Below, one piece after another: positions 1 to 7,766 of a DNA stretch of 22,975 nucleotides. The notes beneath the pieces are model-generated. The model saw nothing but the letters and a program-made list of their open reading frames with translations, searched no databases and was not told the DNA's origin. Both the position numbers and the translations under genes were made by a program. This DNA is from Cellvibrionaceae bacterium. Lineage in GTDB: Bacteria; Pseudomonadota; Gammaproteobacteria; Pseudomonadales; Cellvibrionaceae. Each line of letters begins with the position of its first letter. The stretch's first letter is position 1. Location: contig JALUYN010000039.1 in assembly GCA_027012915.1 (NCBI GenBank), positions 1 through 22,975 on the forward strand, read 5' to 3'.

Positions 1-1
1 A

Positions 2-430
2 TCAAAAATAGTGAGGGCTTTTATAAAAGGTCCAAACAATCTCGCCTGTTTTGCCTGGGTCCACATGGGTCATGTAAGGTTCGTCGTGCTCCATACCGGG
101 AAATTTCAGCATCAACTCCGCATGCTTTGCATTCTCAGCTTGTGTACCAATTACAAACTCATGCAACAACTTGCCGGTGTTCTTGACCCGGAAGCGAATG
201 GTCTCGCCCTGCTTGACTTCCAGCTTGCCAGGCTGGAATCGCATGTCGTCACCCATGCTGACGTCGACAGTTCGGATCACATTCGCAGCATCACCCGCAA
301 CGCCCCAATCAGTTTGTTCTTTCACCACTGGTGCGTTACTGCCTTTCTTGTCGCCATGGGCAAGAGCAATATTATTCACTCCCCCTATTAACGCAGCACA
401 GGCCAATACAAGTCCTGAAAATTTAAACAT
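2..430 (-). CDS. Cupredoxin-fold copper protein, C-terminus lost by apparent frameshift
   Basis: Small periplasmic blue-copper-type protein, last gene of the copper operon. The N-terminus is a Sec signal peptide with a likely cut after the ALA motif, leaving a mature start at HGDKKG. The cupredoxin core is visible: QGETIRFRVKNTGKLLHEFV includes the first His copper ligand (LLHEF). The family normally continues with a segment like WTF-TKAG-TF-DF and then a Cys, a His and a Met ligand. Here the reading frame ends at WTFYKSPHYF and a stop at 2-4, so those three ligands are missing. Dropping one T in the TTTT run near base 33 gives WTFIKALTIFD, which resembles the expected continuation. The true gene therefore probably extends past the window edge. 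The ATG at 430 has an AGGA ribosome site, 25 bases after the oxidase gene. As read, the protein could not form a type 1 copper site. Confidence 0.8.
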   Translation of the reverse strand: MFKFSGLVLACAALIGGVNNIALAHGDKKGSNAPVVKEQTDWGVAGDAANVIRTVDVSMGDDMRFQPGKLEVKQGETIRFRVKNTGKLLHEFVIGTQAENAKHAELMLKFPGMEHDEPYMTHVDPGKTGEIVWTFYKSPHYF

Positions 431-455
431 TTACATTCCTTTACTTAACAGCCAA

Positions 456-1868
456 TCAATGACCTGAATGACCCGTGGGTTTGCGCACCTGCAATTCAAT
501 GTGAGGCTGGTTTTTCTGCGCCAACTTCATGCTCGGCTGCCCTGCGTTGCCGCTGCGTTTGGGTTTGGCCAGTTCACCGGTGAACTCATATGCAACCGTA
601 CCTTCAGGGTGCTTGTACCAACCCGGGTCTGAATAATCGCCCGGCTTTTGGTCCTTGCGTACTTTCAGCATGCTGAACATGCCACCCATTTCCACAGATC
701 CAAAAGGCCCCTCACCGGTCATCATCGGAATGGTGTTGTCGGGCAGCGGCATTTGCATTTCCGCCATGTCGGCCATGCCACGTTCACCCATCGCCATGTA
801 ATCCGGAATCAGGTTGGTGATTTTTTTGGTCATGCCGCGGTGGTCCACGCCGATCATGGTGGGCACATCGTGGCCCATGGCATTCATGGTGTGATGGCTT
901 TTGTGGCAATGAAATGCCCAATCGCCTTCTTCATTGGCAATGAACTCCATTTGCCGCATCTGTCCCACGGCAATGTCCACAGTCACTTCAGGCCAGCGTG
1001 AGTTCTTCGGTGTTGGGCCGCCGTCGGTGCCTGTTACCTCAAATTCATGGCCGTGAATGTGAATGGGGTGATTGGTCATGGTCAGGTTACCCACACGAAT
1101 TCGCACCCGGTCATTTTTGCGGGCCACCAAAGGCGAAATACCCGGGAACAGGCGACTGTTCCACGTCCACAAATTGAAATCCAGCATGGTCATGATTTTC
1201 GGTGTGTAAGCACCAGGATCAATGTCATAAGCATTCAGCAGGAAGCAGTAATCGCGGTCCACTTCGCTGATTAGCGGGTTCTTGTTTTTGGGGTGTGTAA
1301 CCCAAAAGCCCATCATGCCCATGGCCATCTGCACCATTTCATCCGCATGGGGGTGGTACATGAAGGTGCCGGGCCTTCGGGCCTCAAATTCATACACAAA
1401 GGTTTTGCCAGCAGGAATACCGGGCTGGTTCAAACCGGTTACGCCATCCATGCCGTTGGGCAAGCGCTGGCCGTGCCAGTGAATACTGGTGTGCTCAGGC
1501 AATTTGTTGGTCACAAAAATCCGCACCCGGTCGCCTTCTACCACTTCAATGGTGGGGCCAGGGCTTTGCCCGTTGTAGCCCCACAAATGCGCTGTCATGC
1601 CCGGTGCCATTTCCCGCAACACAGGTTCGGCCACCAGGTGAAATTCCTTCACGCCATTGTTCATGCGCCAGGGCAATGTCCAGCCGTTCAAGGTCACCAC
1701 CGGGTTGTAGGGTCGCCCGGTGTTGGGCACCAGGGGGGGCATTGTGTCGGGCGATGTTTGCAATACAGGTTCGGGCAAGGCGCTCATGGCGACTTTGCTG
1801 ACGCTGGCCGCTGCCACTGCGCCACCGGTCAAGGCGGCTGCTTTAAAAAACTCTCGTCTGGAAGTCAT
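456..1868 (-). CDS. Tat-exported multicopper oxidase (CopA/CueO-like)
   Basis: Periplasmic multicopper oxidase that probably oxidises Cu(I) to the less toxic Cu(II). The N-terminus (SRREFFK followed by an Ala-rich hydrophobic stretch) is a twin-arginine signal, as expected for an enzyme exported already folded. All four copper-ligand motifs are present: HWH at 130-132, HPH at 172-174, HPIHIHGH at 267-274, and HCHKSHHTMNAM at 320-331. The last supplies Cys321, His326 and the axial Met331 of the type 1 site. The region from about 355 to 405 is rich in Met (MAEMQMP, MGGMFSM), as in copper-resistance oxidases that bind extra copper. At 470 residues it is shorter than classical CopA (about 600) and nearer to CueO in size. 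The start at 1868 has an AAAGGA ribosome site and lies 17 bases after the TolC-like gene. Laccase-like activity on phenols is possible but less likely in this setting. Confidence 0.93.
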   Translation of the reverse strand: MTSRREFFKAAALTGGAVAAASVSKVAMSALPEPVLQTSPDTMPPLVPNTGRPYNPVVTLNGWTLPWRMNNGVKEFHLVAEPVLREMAPGMTAHLWGYNGQSPGPTIEVVEGDRVRIFVTNKLPEHTSIHWHGQRLPNGMDGVTGLNQPGIPAGKTFVYEFEARRPGTFMYHPHADEMVQMAMGMMGFWVTHPKNKNPLISEVDRDYCFLLNAYDIDPGAYTPKIMTMLDFNLWTWNSRLFPGISPLVARKNDRVRIRVGNLTMTNHPIHIHGHEFEVTGTDGGPTPKNSRWPEVTVDIAVGQMRQMEFIANEEGDWAFHCHKSHHTMNAMGHDVPTMIGVDHRGMTKKITNLIPDYMAMGERGMADMAEMQMPLPDNTIPMMTGEGPFGSVEMGGMFSMLKVRKDQKPGDYSDPGWYKHPEGTVAYEFTGELAKPKRSGNAGQPSMKLAQKNQPHIELQVRKPTGHSGH

Positions 1869-1885
1869 GTTGAAGATCCTTTCAT

Positions 1886-3310
1886 TTAGTGGCCACCGCC
1901 AGCGTCGCCGCCAGCACTGGCTGCTGCGCCACTGACCGACACCATCATGGGCTTGCCCACCACAGTGGCCTGCAAAGCGGCGTCAGCCCGCCAGAAATCG
2001 GCTTGGGCGTTGATGGCTTGAACCACCACATTCACTTGGTCGCGGCTGTCGGCCAACAGTTCGAAAACCCCGATGAACATGCCGTTGTAACGCAGCAAAT
2101 TTTCATCGGCGATGGTTTGCCGCAGCGGAATGATTTCATCGCGATAATGGCGCGCAATGTCATAGGTGGTGCGGTAGGCGGAATAACTTTCCCGCAGGGT
2201 GGATTGTGCGCTACGCAACGTTGCTTCAAGCCGGTTGGCAGCAGCCAGTGTGTTGGCATTGAATGTGTCGCGCTTCATGCCACCCCAATCAAAAATCGGC
2301 AAGGCCAATTCAAGCTCATACCCTTTTTTGTTGTTGCGCTCGCCAGTGTCGTTCTCAAAAATTGTGTCGTAACGAATGCCCGCTTCAATGTCCAGAAAAC
2401 TGGCCACATTGCCCAAGCCTTGTGCCTTTGCACTGCTGTCAAAGCCCTGCTTGGCCATTCGGACATCCAATCGATCTTCAGCGCGCTTGGCCACTTCTGA
2501 AGGTGCTTTGGGCGCTTCAGGCAAATCGGGCAGGCGCTCAGGCAGCTTCAGTTGTGCAGCTTGCTCGGTGTTCAAGCCCAACATGCGCACCAGTGCTTCG
2601 CGGGTGGCCGTGGCCTTGTGCCTTGTGGCAGCTAAATTAAGCGCTGCATCGGCATAAAAGCTTTGCTGGCGTGCACGCTGCAGGCGTGTGAAGTTGCCCA
2701 CTTCCTGCATGCGGCGGGCCAGTTCAGCACTGGTTTGCGCGCTTTCAAACACTTGCTGGGCATAGGTGTGCGCCTGCTGGGCTGCCACTGCCTCCACCCA
2801 GGCTTGGCGTACCTGCGTCACTTGATCAACCACACTACTGGTTAATTGCAACTGCGCGCGGTCAATCTGTGTGCGGGCAATGCCTTGTCGCGCAGGCAGG
2901 CTGAGCAAATCGAGTAAACCGAAACTCAGCAAACGCCCCAGCTCCAGTTCATCCTTGATGCGCACGCGTTCAAATGTAAACACCGGGTTGTGAATGCGAC
3001 CACTTTGTGCGGCTTGCGCAGCTTGAGCCCAGTTCTCGGCCAACACGGCTTGAAACTGTGGGCTGTGGGTCAGCATCAGCTCTACAGCGGCGGGTTGGCT
3101 TAGCGGCTCTTTCAGTATTTCGCCGGCCTTGGAGGCCATGGCCTGCCTTTGTTCATCAGTTTGAACAAGACTCAGCTTGCCGTTGGTGAAACCAGTCAAT
3201 TCCTGATTGGTTTGGTTCACTGATTCATTGATGTTCACCGATGCACAACCCGCGAGCACCAGCACTGCCAGCGCAACGACGGTTTTTTTCAGCAAATGGG
3301 GGGTGTTCAT
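1886..3310 (-). CDS. TolC-family outer-membrane efflux lipoprotein
   Basis: Outer-membrane channel of the TolC/CusC superfamily. The signal peptide ends in a lipobox (VLAGC), so Cys22 is probably lipidated. The 474-residue body is mostly long Ala/Gln/Arg-rich helices with two TolC-like halves (about 80-260 and 280-445), including LRESYSAYRTTYDIARHYRD. No RND pump or adaptor gene accompanies it in this operon, so it may serve a pump encoded elsewhere or beyond the left edge, or support copper handling directly. Its ATG overlaps the stop of the preceding small gene (ATGA), which implies translational coupling. The C-terminus ends in a Gly/Ala tail closing with GGGH. Family assignment is secure; the transported substrate (copper) is inferred only from neighbours. 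Confidence 0.88.
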   Translation of the reverse strand: MNTPHLLKKTVVALAVLVLAGCASVNINESVNQTNQELTGFTNGKLSLVQTDEQRQAMASKAGEILKEPLSQPAAVELMLTHSPQFQAVLAENWAQAAQAAQSGRIHNPVFTFERVRIKDELELGRLLSFGLLDLLSLPARQGIARTQIDRAQLQLTSSVVDQVTQVRQAWVEAVAAQQAHTYAQQVFESAQTSAELARRMQEVGNFTRLQRARQQSFYADAALNLAATRHKATATREALVRMLGLNTEQAAQLKLPERLPDLPEAPKAPSEVAKRAEDRLDVRMAKQGFDSSAKAQGLGNVASFLDIEAGIRYDTIFENDTGERNNKKGYELELALPIFDWGGMKRDTFNANTLAAANRLEATLRSAQSTLRESYSAYRTTYDIARHYRDEIIPLRQTIADENLLRYNGMFIGVFELLADSRDQVNVVVQAINAQADFWRADAALQATVVGKPMMVSVSGAAASAGGDAGGGH

Positions 3311-3591
3311 TGCTCACCCCCATGATTGTGCGTCCTGGGTTTGACAGTCTCCTTGGCGCTTGTCGGTTGCTCCTTGGCTTTGTTTTCATAGGGCTCTCGC
3401 GCATACACGCGCCAGCCGCCAATTTCTTCAACCAGTTCATTGGCTTTGGGCCAGTTTTGTATCTCAGAATCGGAATACGCTTGGTAGCCTTCGAATGCCG
3501 ACTGATATTCAAGAACTTGCACAGCTGGTTCAGCATGCGCTGGCAAAGCCAACGCCGACAACAGCAGTACGAATGGGTAATGGGAAGTCAT
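3307..3591 (-). CDS. Small secreted protein of the copper operon, function unknown
   Basis: A 94-residue protein beginning MTSHYPFVLLLSALALPAHA, a clear Sec signal peptide with cleavage after AHA. The mature part contains YQSAFEGYQAYSDSEIQNW and IGGWRVYAREPYE, followed by a Lys/Thr/His-rich tail ending HNHGGEQ. Similar short proteins next to TolC genes in proteobacterial metal-resistance clusters are known to me from memory, but I cannot name an established function. The start at 3591 is chosen because a GAGG ribosome site lies 5-6 bases upstream and the signal peptide starts there; the reading frame stays open 20 codons further upstream without a signal-like sequence. Its stop overlaps the TolC start (ATGA). 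It could be a metal-binding accessory or a partner of the channel. Confidence 0.75.
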   Translation of the reverse strand: MTSHYPFVLLLSALALPAHAEPAVQVLEYQSAFEGYQAYSDSEIQNWPKANELVEEIGGWRVYAREPYENKAKEQPTSAKETVKPRTHNHGGEQ

Positions 3592-3654
3592 ACATCCTCG
3601 CAATTGTTCAATACACAGGGCATGCACGGGCTTTACCCACGCAGTGCCCACGAA

Positions 3655-4071
3655 TCAAATTGCGAGTGTTTTCGGTGGCCGATCTATTCGACGCGTGTCG
3701 GCAGAATGGGGAATCTGGGGGGCAGACAGCGGGTGCAATGTGTCGTGCTGGATCGCGCCGAAACTGGCTTGTGCCACGGGCAGCAGCACTACCGCACAGG
3801 TGGGTGCGCAGTTGCAGCAACCGTGCAACGATTTCATCAATTTTTTGGAGTCATCAGAATTTGCATGATCATGCGAGTCCATCTCATGCATGCTGTGATC
3901 CATGCTGCGATGATCCATGTTGCTATGGTCCATGATCTGGACTGAACCAGGTCCATCACCATTCAAGTGGCATGCAAACATGCTCGCCTGCGCCATGCCT
4001 TGGACAGGCAACGCAAGCAACATTATCCACATGAGAAAGGTTCGTACCACTTTTGTCATAGACCGCAACAT
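3655..4071 (-). CDS. His/Met/Cys-rich secreted metal-binding protein (CopL/DUF2946-like)
   Basis: First gene of the copper operon, 138 residues. A hydrophobic N-terminus (TFLMWIMLLALPVQGMAQA) is a Sec signal or anchor. The mature part has repeated Met-Asp-His units (residues about 47-69: MDHSNMDHRSMDHSMHEMD), then a Cys cluster CCNCAPTC (Cys85, 86, 88, 92), and ends in a RIDRPPK-type motif. This layout is typical, as I recall it, of the CopL/DUF2946 proteins that head copper clusters in beta- and gammaproteobacteria and affect copper-responsive expression. The start at 4071 is preferred: a GAGGA ribosome site lies 8 bases upstream, while the longer frame would need a TTG with no such site. 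An alternative start is Met5 at 4059. It lies 57 bases after the upstream CoA-transferase gene and 63 bases before the next gene. Confidence 0.78.
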   Translation of the reverse strand: MLRSMTKVVRTFLMWIMLLALPVQGMAQASMFACHLNGDGPGSVQIMDHSNMDHRSMDHSMHEMDSHDHANSDDSKKLMKSLHGCCNCAPTCAVVLLPVAQASFGAIQHDTLHPLSAPQIPHSADTRRIDRPPKTLAI

Positions 4072-4128
4072 AGCATTAGTCCTCAGACTCGGCAAGTTGG
4101 GGAAAGTTGCAATGCCTGTCCATGATAA

Positions 4129-6309
4129 TCACACCAACGCACCCTGCAGCCCGAGCTGTTCCACCAACAATGCACGCACTACCTTGGCTTGTAGATCAGC
4201 AGGTTCGTTCAGCCCCATCCTGTCCAAAAAGGGTTGGGCCGATGCAGGTGGCTTTGCGGCGAACATTGCTTTCAACAACAGCTTCCATTTGGGTGTTTTG
4301 TTGGCTATGGCCTTGACGGCTTTCAAGGCTTTGGCCAATTCCCATTCCACATCCGTGAAATCGCAACCCAGCGGGAAAGCTGGCAATACACCCTCTCTGG
4401 TCAAGGAATCGAGTCGCTTGGCGAGATTTTTCGGGGTGTTGTGCATGAAACTCTCTGGTATCTCGTAAGTCTCCTCGATTTTTCCCGCCAGCTTGGCTTG
4501 CTTCAACAGGTCCGCCTGAAACCGGGAGTCGGCGATATTGATCAATTCCCTGGCCACGTCAGCATCTGACTTGCCTCTCAGGTCGGCGACTCCATATTCA
4601 GTCACAACAATGTCCCGCAGGTGGCGCGGAATCGTGCAGTGCCCATAGCTGAACACAATGTTGCTGGTGGCTTTACCGCCCTGTTCATTTTCCCGGACTG
4701 CGCGAATCATCAAAATACTTCGCCCCGTGGGCAGCTTGTGTGCCATCGACACAAAGTTGTATTGACCGCCAACGCCTGAGATGACGCGGCCATCGTCCAG
4801 TCCATCAGACACCACCGCGCCACTCAGTGTGGCCATGATGCCGGTGTTCACAAATCTCGCATGCGCTCGCTGTGCGCTGTACAGGGCATGGTTCAGATCC
4901 AGTTGATTCACATGCTCCACACCCAGCATGTGAATTGAATTACGCTGCAGTTCAGGCATGTTCTTCAGCGCCTCATACATGGCATTGGGCCCGAGGAAAA
5001 ACCCGGCATGAAGCACGGTGCCGTTGACCAAGACCTTGCCCAGGCCACTGGCCACCAATGCTACACGGGTGGCCTTGTCCGCAAGATTGGCCAATACGCG
5101 CTGCCCGTTTGGCAATACCAGGTGTACACCCTGCAGCAACACACCTTCCTTGAACAGGCCGTGTCGCTTGAACACATCAAAATCGTGCGGTGTAATTTCA
5201 CGCACACCCAACTCAGCCAGATCATCCAGTACAGATTCATGCACTTGTTCCGGTCTGCATTTGCCTTGGTTAATCAGGCGCTGCAAGGCCCAATGGTCAT
5301 ACACTTGCCGGTTCAACACACCGGCACGCATCAAATGCAGAAAGCCATCCACAAACATTTCAGTGGCACCATATAAACCCGCCTCAAACGGCTGGTCGCC
5401 ACCAATTTTGGTCATCAGGTTTACAGTAGACTCAGGACGGTGCAGGGCCTGCAGTACCTTGGTGTAGTTTGTATTGTCGGTCTGGCGAAGTATCAATGCA
5501 TGCACCACAGCATCACCCAAAGCGCCAATTCCCACTTGCAAAGTACCGCCGTCTTTCACCAAGGCGCTTGCATAAAAACCCAAGGCATAGTCCGCAACAT
5601 CAACCGGTAATTTTGGCGTAGAGAATAGGGTTGTGAAGTACGCAGGATTGTCGACTACAAAATCAAATTCCTCGCGGGCCACTTGGGCGCTGTGCCCCAT
5701 GAAAGGCAGCCGCTGATTCACCACGCCAACCACCAGATGCGGTCGATCGCTTTCACGCAGCATGCGAACCAGCTCGATTGAGGTGTCAGGATTACAGCTC
5801 AGTGAATAGTGGGTGGCCGTGCCCTCATCTGGCCTGCACACGGCTTGCATCGCCAGGTTGCAGCCCATGTCAAAGATATCGCGTGCAGCCGTGGTGTAGT
5901 TGGTGCTGACATAGTTCTGCTGCGCAGCCAAGTTACCCATGCGGCTTCCCGGTTTGAAAAAAAACTCTTGCACCTTCACATTCGGAGGCAGTTTGCCTTG
6001 TGTGGCGTCAACGGCGTATCGCAGGTCAGGGCAGTCGCCCCATACCCGTTCAACAAAAGGCTTCAGAAACGCAGCTTCCAGCGCAGAACCTGCAACAGGT
6101 TTCTCCAGAGACAGCGCAGTCAGTATCGTCAACTGAATTGAAGGGTCTTCCTGCGCGCGCACATACAGGGCATTGATCAGTTCTGGCGGTTTGCCCAACC
6201 CCAAGGGCAAACCCACCCTGATCTGATTACCCAGACGCTGAAGAATAAGCTCCACACACTGTTCAACAGTGTTCAGGATTTCAGGTGCGGTCCTTGATTT
6301 TGATTGCAT
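4129..6309 (-). CDS. Acetyl-CoA hydrolase/CoA-transferase family protein, long form
   Basis: Cytosolic enzyme that hydrolyses acetyl-CoA or moves CoA between short acids. The C-terminal half carries family motifs: GLYGATEMFVDG at 311-322, where Glu317 probably corresponds to the catalytic Glu that forms the glutamyl-CoA intermediate in class I CoA transferases such as AarC/Cat1, and GVGGQYNF at 512-519 followed by PTGRSILMIRA. VTEYGVADLRG near 570 is the usual C-terminal signature. The protein is 726 residues, well above the 430-540 usual for AarC/Cat1 or 4-hydroxybutyrate CoA-transferase. The extra length lies in the first 200 residues and after about 620, so it belongs to a longer subfamily whose substrate I cannot assign. 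The start at 6309 has no good ribosome site. It transcribes toward the copper operon but has no obvious link to it. Confidence 0.88.
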   Translation of the reverse strand: MQSKSRTAPEILNTVEQCVELILQRLGNQIRVGLPLGLGKPPELINALYVRAQEDPSIQLTILTALSLEKPVAGSALEAAFLKPFVERVWGDCPDLRYAVDATQGKLPPNVKVQEFFFKPGSRMGNLAAQQNYVSTNYTTAARDIFDMGCNLAMQAVCRPDEGTATHYSLSCNPDTSIELVRMLRESDRPHLVVGVVNQRLPFMGHSAQVAREEFDFVVDNPAYFTTLFSTPKLPVDVADYALGFYASALVKDGGTLQVGIGALGDAVVHALILRQTDNTNYTKVLQALHRPESTVNLMTKIGGDQPFEAGLYGATEMFVDGFLHLMRAGVLNRQVYDHWALQRLINQGKCRPEQVHESVLDDLAELGVREITPHDFDVFKRHGLFKEGVLLQGVHLVLPNGQRVLANLADKATRVALVASGLGKVLVNGTVLHAGFFLGPNAMYEALKNMPELQRNSIHMLGVEHVNQLDLNHALYSAQRAHARFVNTGIMATLSGAVVSDGLDDGRVISGVGGQYNFVSMAHKLPTGRSILMIRAVRENEQGGKATSNIVFSYGHCTIPRHLRDIVVTEYGVADLRGKSDADVARELINIADSRFQADLLKQAKLAGKIEETYEIPESFMHNTPKNLAKRLDSLTREGVLPAFPLGCDFTDVEWELAKALKAVKAIANKTPKWKLLLKAMFAAKPPASAQPFLDRMGLNEPADLQAKVVRALLVEQLGLQGALV

Positions 6310-6393
6310 CAGAAAGGCGAGCCAGATGGTTGAACTAATGCATTCAGCTTACCACTTAACTCATGGAGGAATTTCGATACACCAGGAGACAAT

Positions 6394-7755
6394 ATGTGCA
6401 CCACCACAGCCACCACAGCCGCACACGGGGACCATTCAAGCCAGCATTCGCCATCGTCCACGGGTGCGTCCATGACACAACCGCCAATCAATGCCAGTCA
6501 AGCCGAGTGGCTGGCTTACGCCGCTTCAGTTGGAGAACAATACGGCATTCCGGGCGAGGTCATTACCTCACTGATCAAAAGCAAAGGTACTCCGAATTTT
6601 GGCGGGAGTATTTCCAGCAGCGATGGATCGGGTGAGCAGTTGTATGGCCCCATGCTGGTTCACGGCGGACTGCTTGAGGGCGGGGTGTTTGCAGGCCCTG
6701 GTGGACATGGCCTTTACAACGACGATGGGCGCCCCTTGAGCGCGGTTGATTTGAAAAACAATCCGGCTGCAGGCATACGCGCTGGAGTTCAACACCTGAA
6801 ACAACTTGTAGACATGTACGACGGTGATCTACAAATGGCCATCAATCACTATGAAACCGGCAACCCTGACAACAGTGATCACCTACACGGCGAATTGGCT
6901 GAACAATGCACTGATGACTCACACAGCCATGGTCATGGTACGACATCATCGCCTCAACCTTCGCCTGCACCTGTCACTGCACCTGCCACCTCAGCACGCC
7001 GCACTAGCACGCCAGCCAGCGAAGAAGGCCATGCCAGTCACAGCGCAGGCTCCCCGCTTCCCTACACTGGCAGTTCAACAGGCCCACTGACTGGCGACAT
7101 CGACCCGGGGGAAGGCAGCAGCCACCCCAACGATCATGTCGGCGACGCGAGTCATGGCCATGGTTTTCTATTGAATGCCGACGCGCACAATGCAGCCATG
7201 GCAACCATGTTCGGGCGACCGGCTGGGGAAACGATTGATTACCTTGTCAAAACACTCGATTCAATTGGCGGCTACAACAAAGGCCAGAATGAAGAGCAAA
7301 AACTGAAAGGAGCCTACCTGATTGCGAATTTGGTGATGAAACACAATATGGCACCGCCAAGGCTGTTTGCCAACGAGACCGAGGCGGGCGTTTTTTACGG
7401 CCAGGCCAAATTAATGGCCATGGACAATGACGCAGACGGCCTACGTGATTTGATCGAATCCAGAGGGGGCAGTACGTTTGGGCTCGGTGATGCAGAACTG
7501 ATCAATGTCTGGGGCACCAATGAGCACAACAATCTTCACGCCATCATGTTCGGCAACCGGGAACTGGCAAACGCCGTGCACATGACCTCACTGAACGACA
7601 ATGATGGCCATGAGAAAGACGGAATGAATCCCGGCCTTTCCGGTGGCTACAACAACAAGGGCGAATACCCGCAGTGGGGTTGGTTCGAAGGATTACAACA
7701 AATATCGACCTGGTTCCCGCAGCTCAAGCCCGCCCAACAAGCGCAAGCTGCCTGA
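6394..7755 (+). CDS. Unknown protein with degenerate lytic-transglycosylase-like domain and C-terminal novel domain
   Basis: A 453-residue protein I do not recognise as a whole. Residues about 36-156 resemble a soluble lytic transglycosylase: YGIPGEVITSLIKSK matches the opening helix, NPAAGIRAGVQHLKQLVDMY matches the repeating helix, and GDLQMAINHYETG matches the usual ALAAYNAG end. The position expected to hold the catalytic Glu (I-x-x-E-S) reads I-K-S-K-G, so Lys64 replaces it and the enzyme may be inactive. Residues about 172-258 form a Pro/Ser/Thr/Ala-rich linker with His clusters (HSHGHG, HASHS, HGHG). Residues 260-453 form a second folded region without a family I can name. There is no signal peptide and no membrane segment. 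The start at 6394 follows AGGAG at a 7-base spacing. Its stop lies in a hairpin shared with the convergent hydrolase gene. It could be a secreted effector or a phage-derived protein; neither is shown. Confidence 0.7.
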   Translation: MCTTTATTAAHGDHSSQHSPSSTGASMTQPPINASQAEWLAYAASVGEQYGIPGEVITSLIKSKGTPNFGGSISSSDGSGEQLYGPMLVHGGLLEGGVFAGPGGHGLYNDDGRPLSAVDLKNNPAAGIRAGVQHLKQLVDMYDGDLQMAINHYETGNPDNSDHLHGELAEQCTDDSHSHGHGTTSSPQPSPAPVTAPATSARRTSTPASEEGHASHSAGSPLPYTGSSTGPLTGDIDPGEGSSHPNDHVGDASHGHGFLLNADAHNAAMATMFGRPAGETIDYLVKTLDSIGGYNKGQNEEQKLKGAYLIANLVMKHNMAPPRLFANETEAGVFYGQAKLMAMDNDADGLRDLIESRGGSTFGLGDAELINVWGTNEHNNLHAIMFGNRELANAVHMTSLNDNDGHEKDGMNPGLSGGYNNKGEYPQWGWFEGLQQISTWFPQLKPAQQAQAA

Positions 7756-7766
7756 AATCAGGCAGC
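7747..7766. terminator. Palindrome spanning two convergent stop codons
   Basis: Arms GCTGCCTGA and TCAGGCAGC are perfect complements separated by AA. The TGA ending the plus gene and the TGA ending the minus gene lie inside the two arms, so one hairpin ends both transcripts. Neither side has a clear run of T, so a classical intrinsic terminator is uncertain. Confidence 0.5.

Noticed and set aside
1889..2500. Plus-strand open frame of 203 codons
   Set aside because: It lies opposite the TolC-like gene and encodes no recognisable motif; it is a shadow of a strongly supported gene.
3241..3945. Plus-strand open frame of 234 codons across the small copper genes
   Set aside because: It covers three minus-strand genes with signal peptides, ribosome sites and metal motifs, and has none of its own.
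4072..4128. MerR/CueR-type promoter before the copper operon
   Set aside because: A CTTTCCCC segment was suggestive, but no matching inverted half or properly spaced -35 and -10 could be found.
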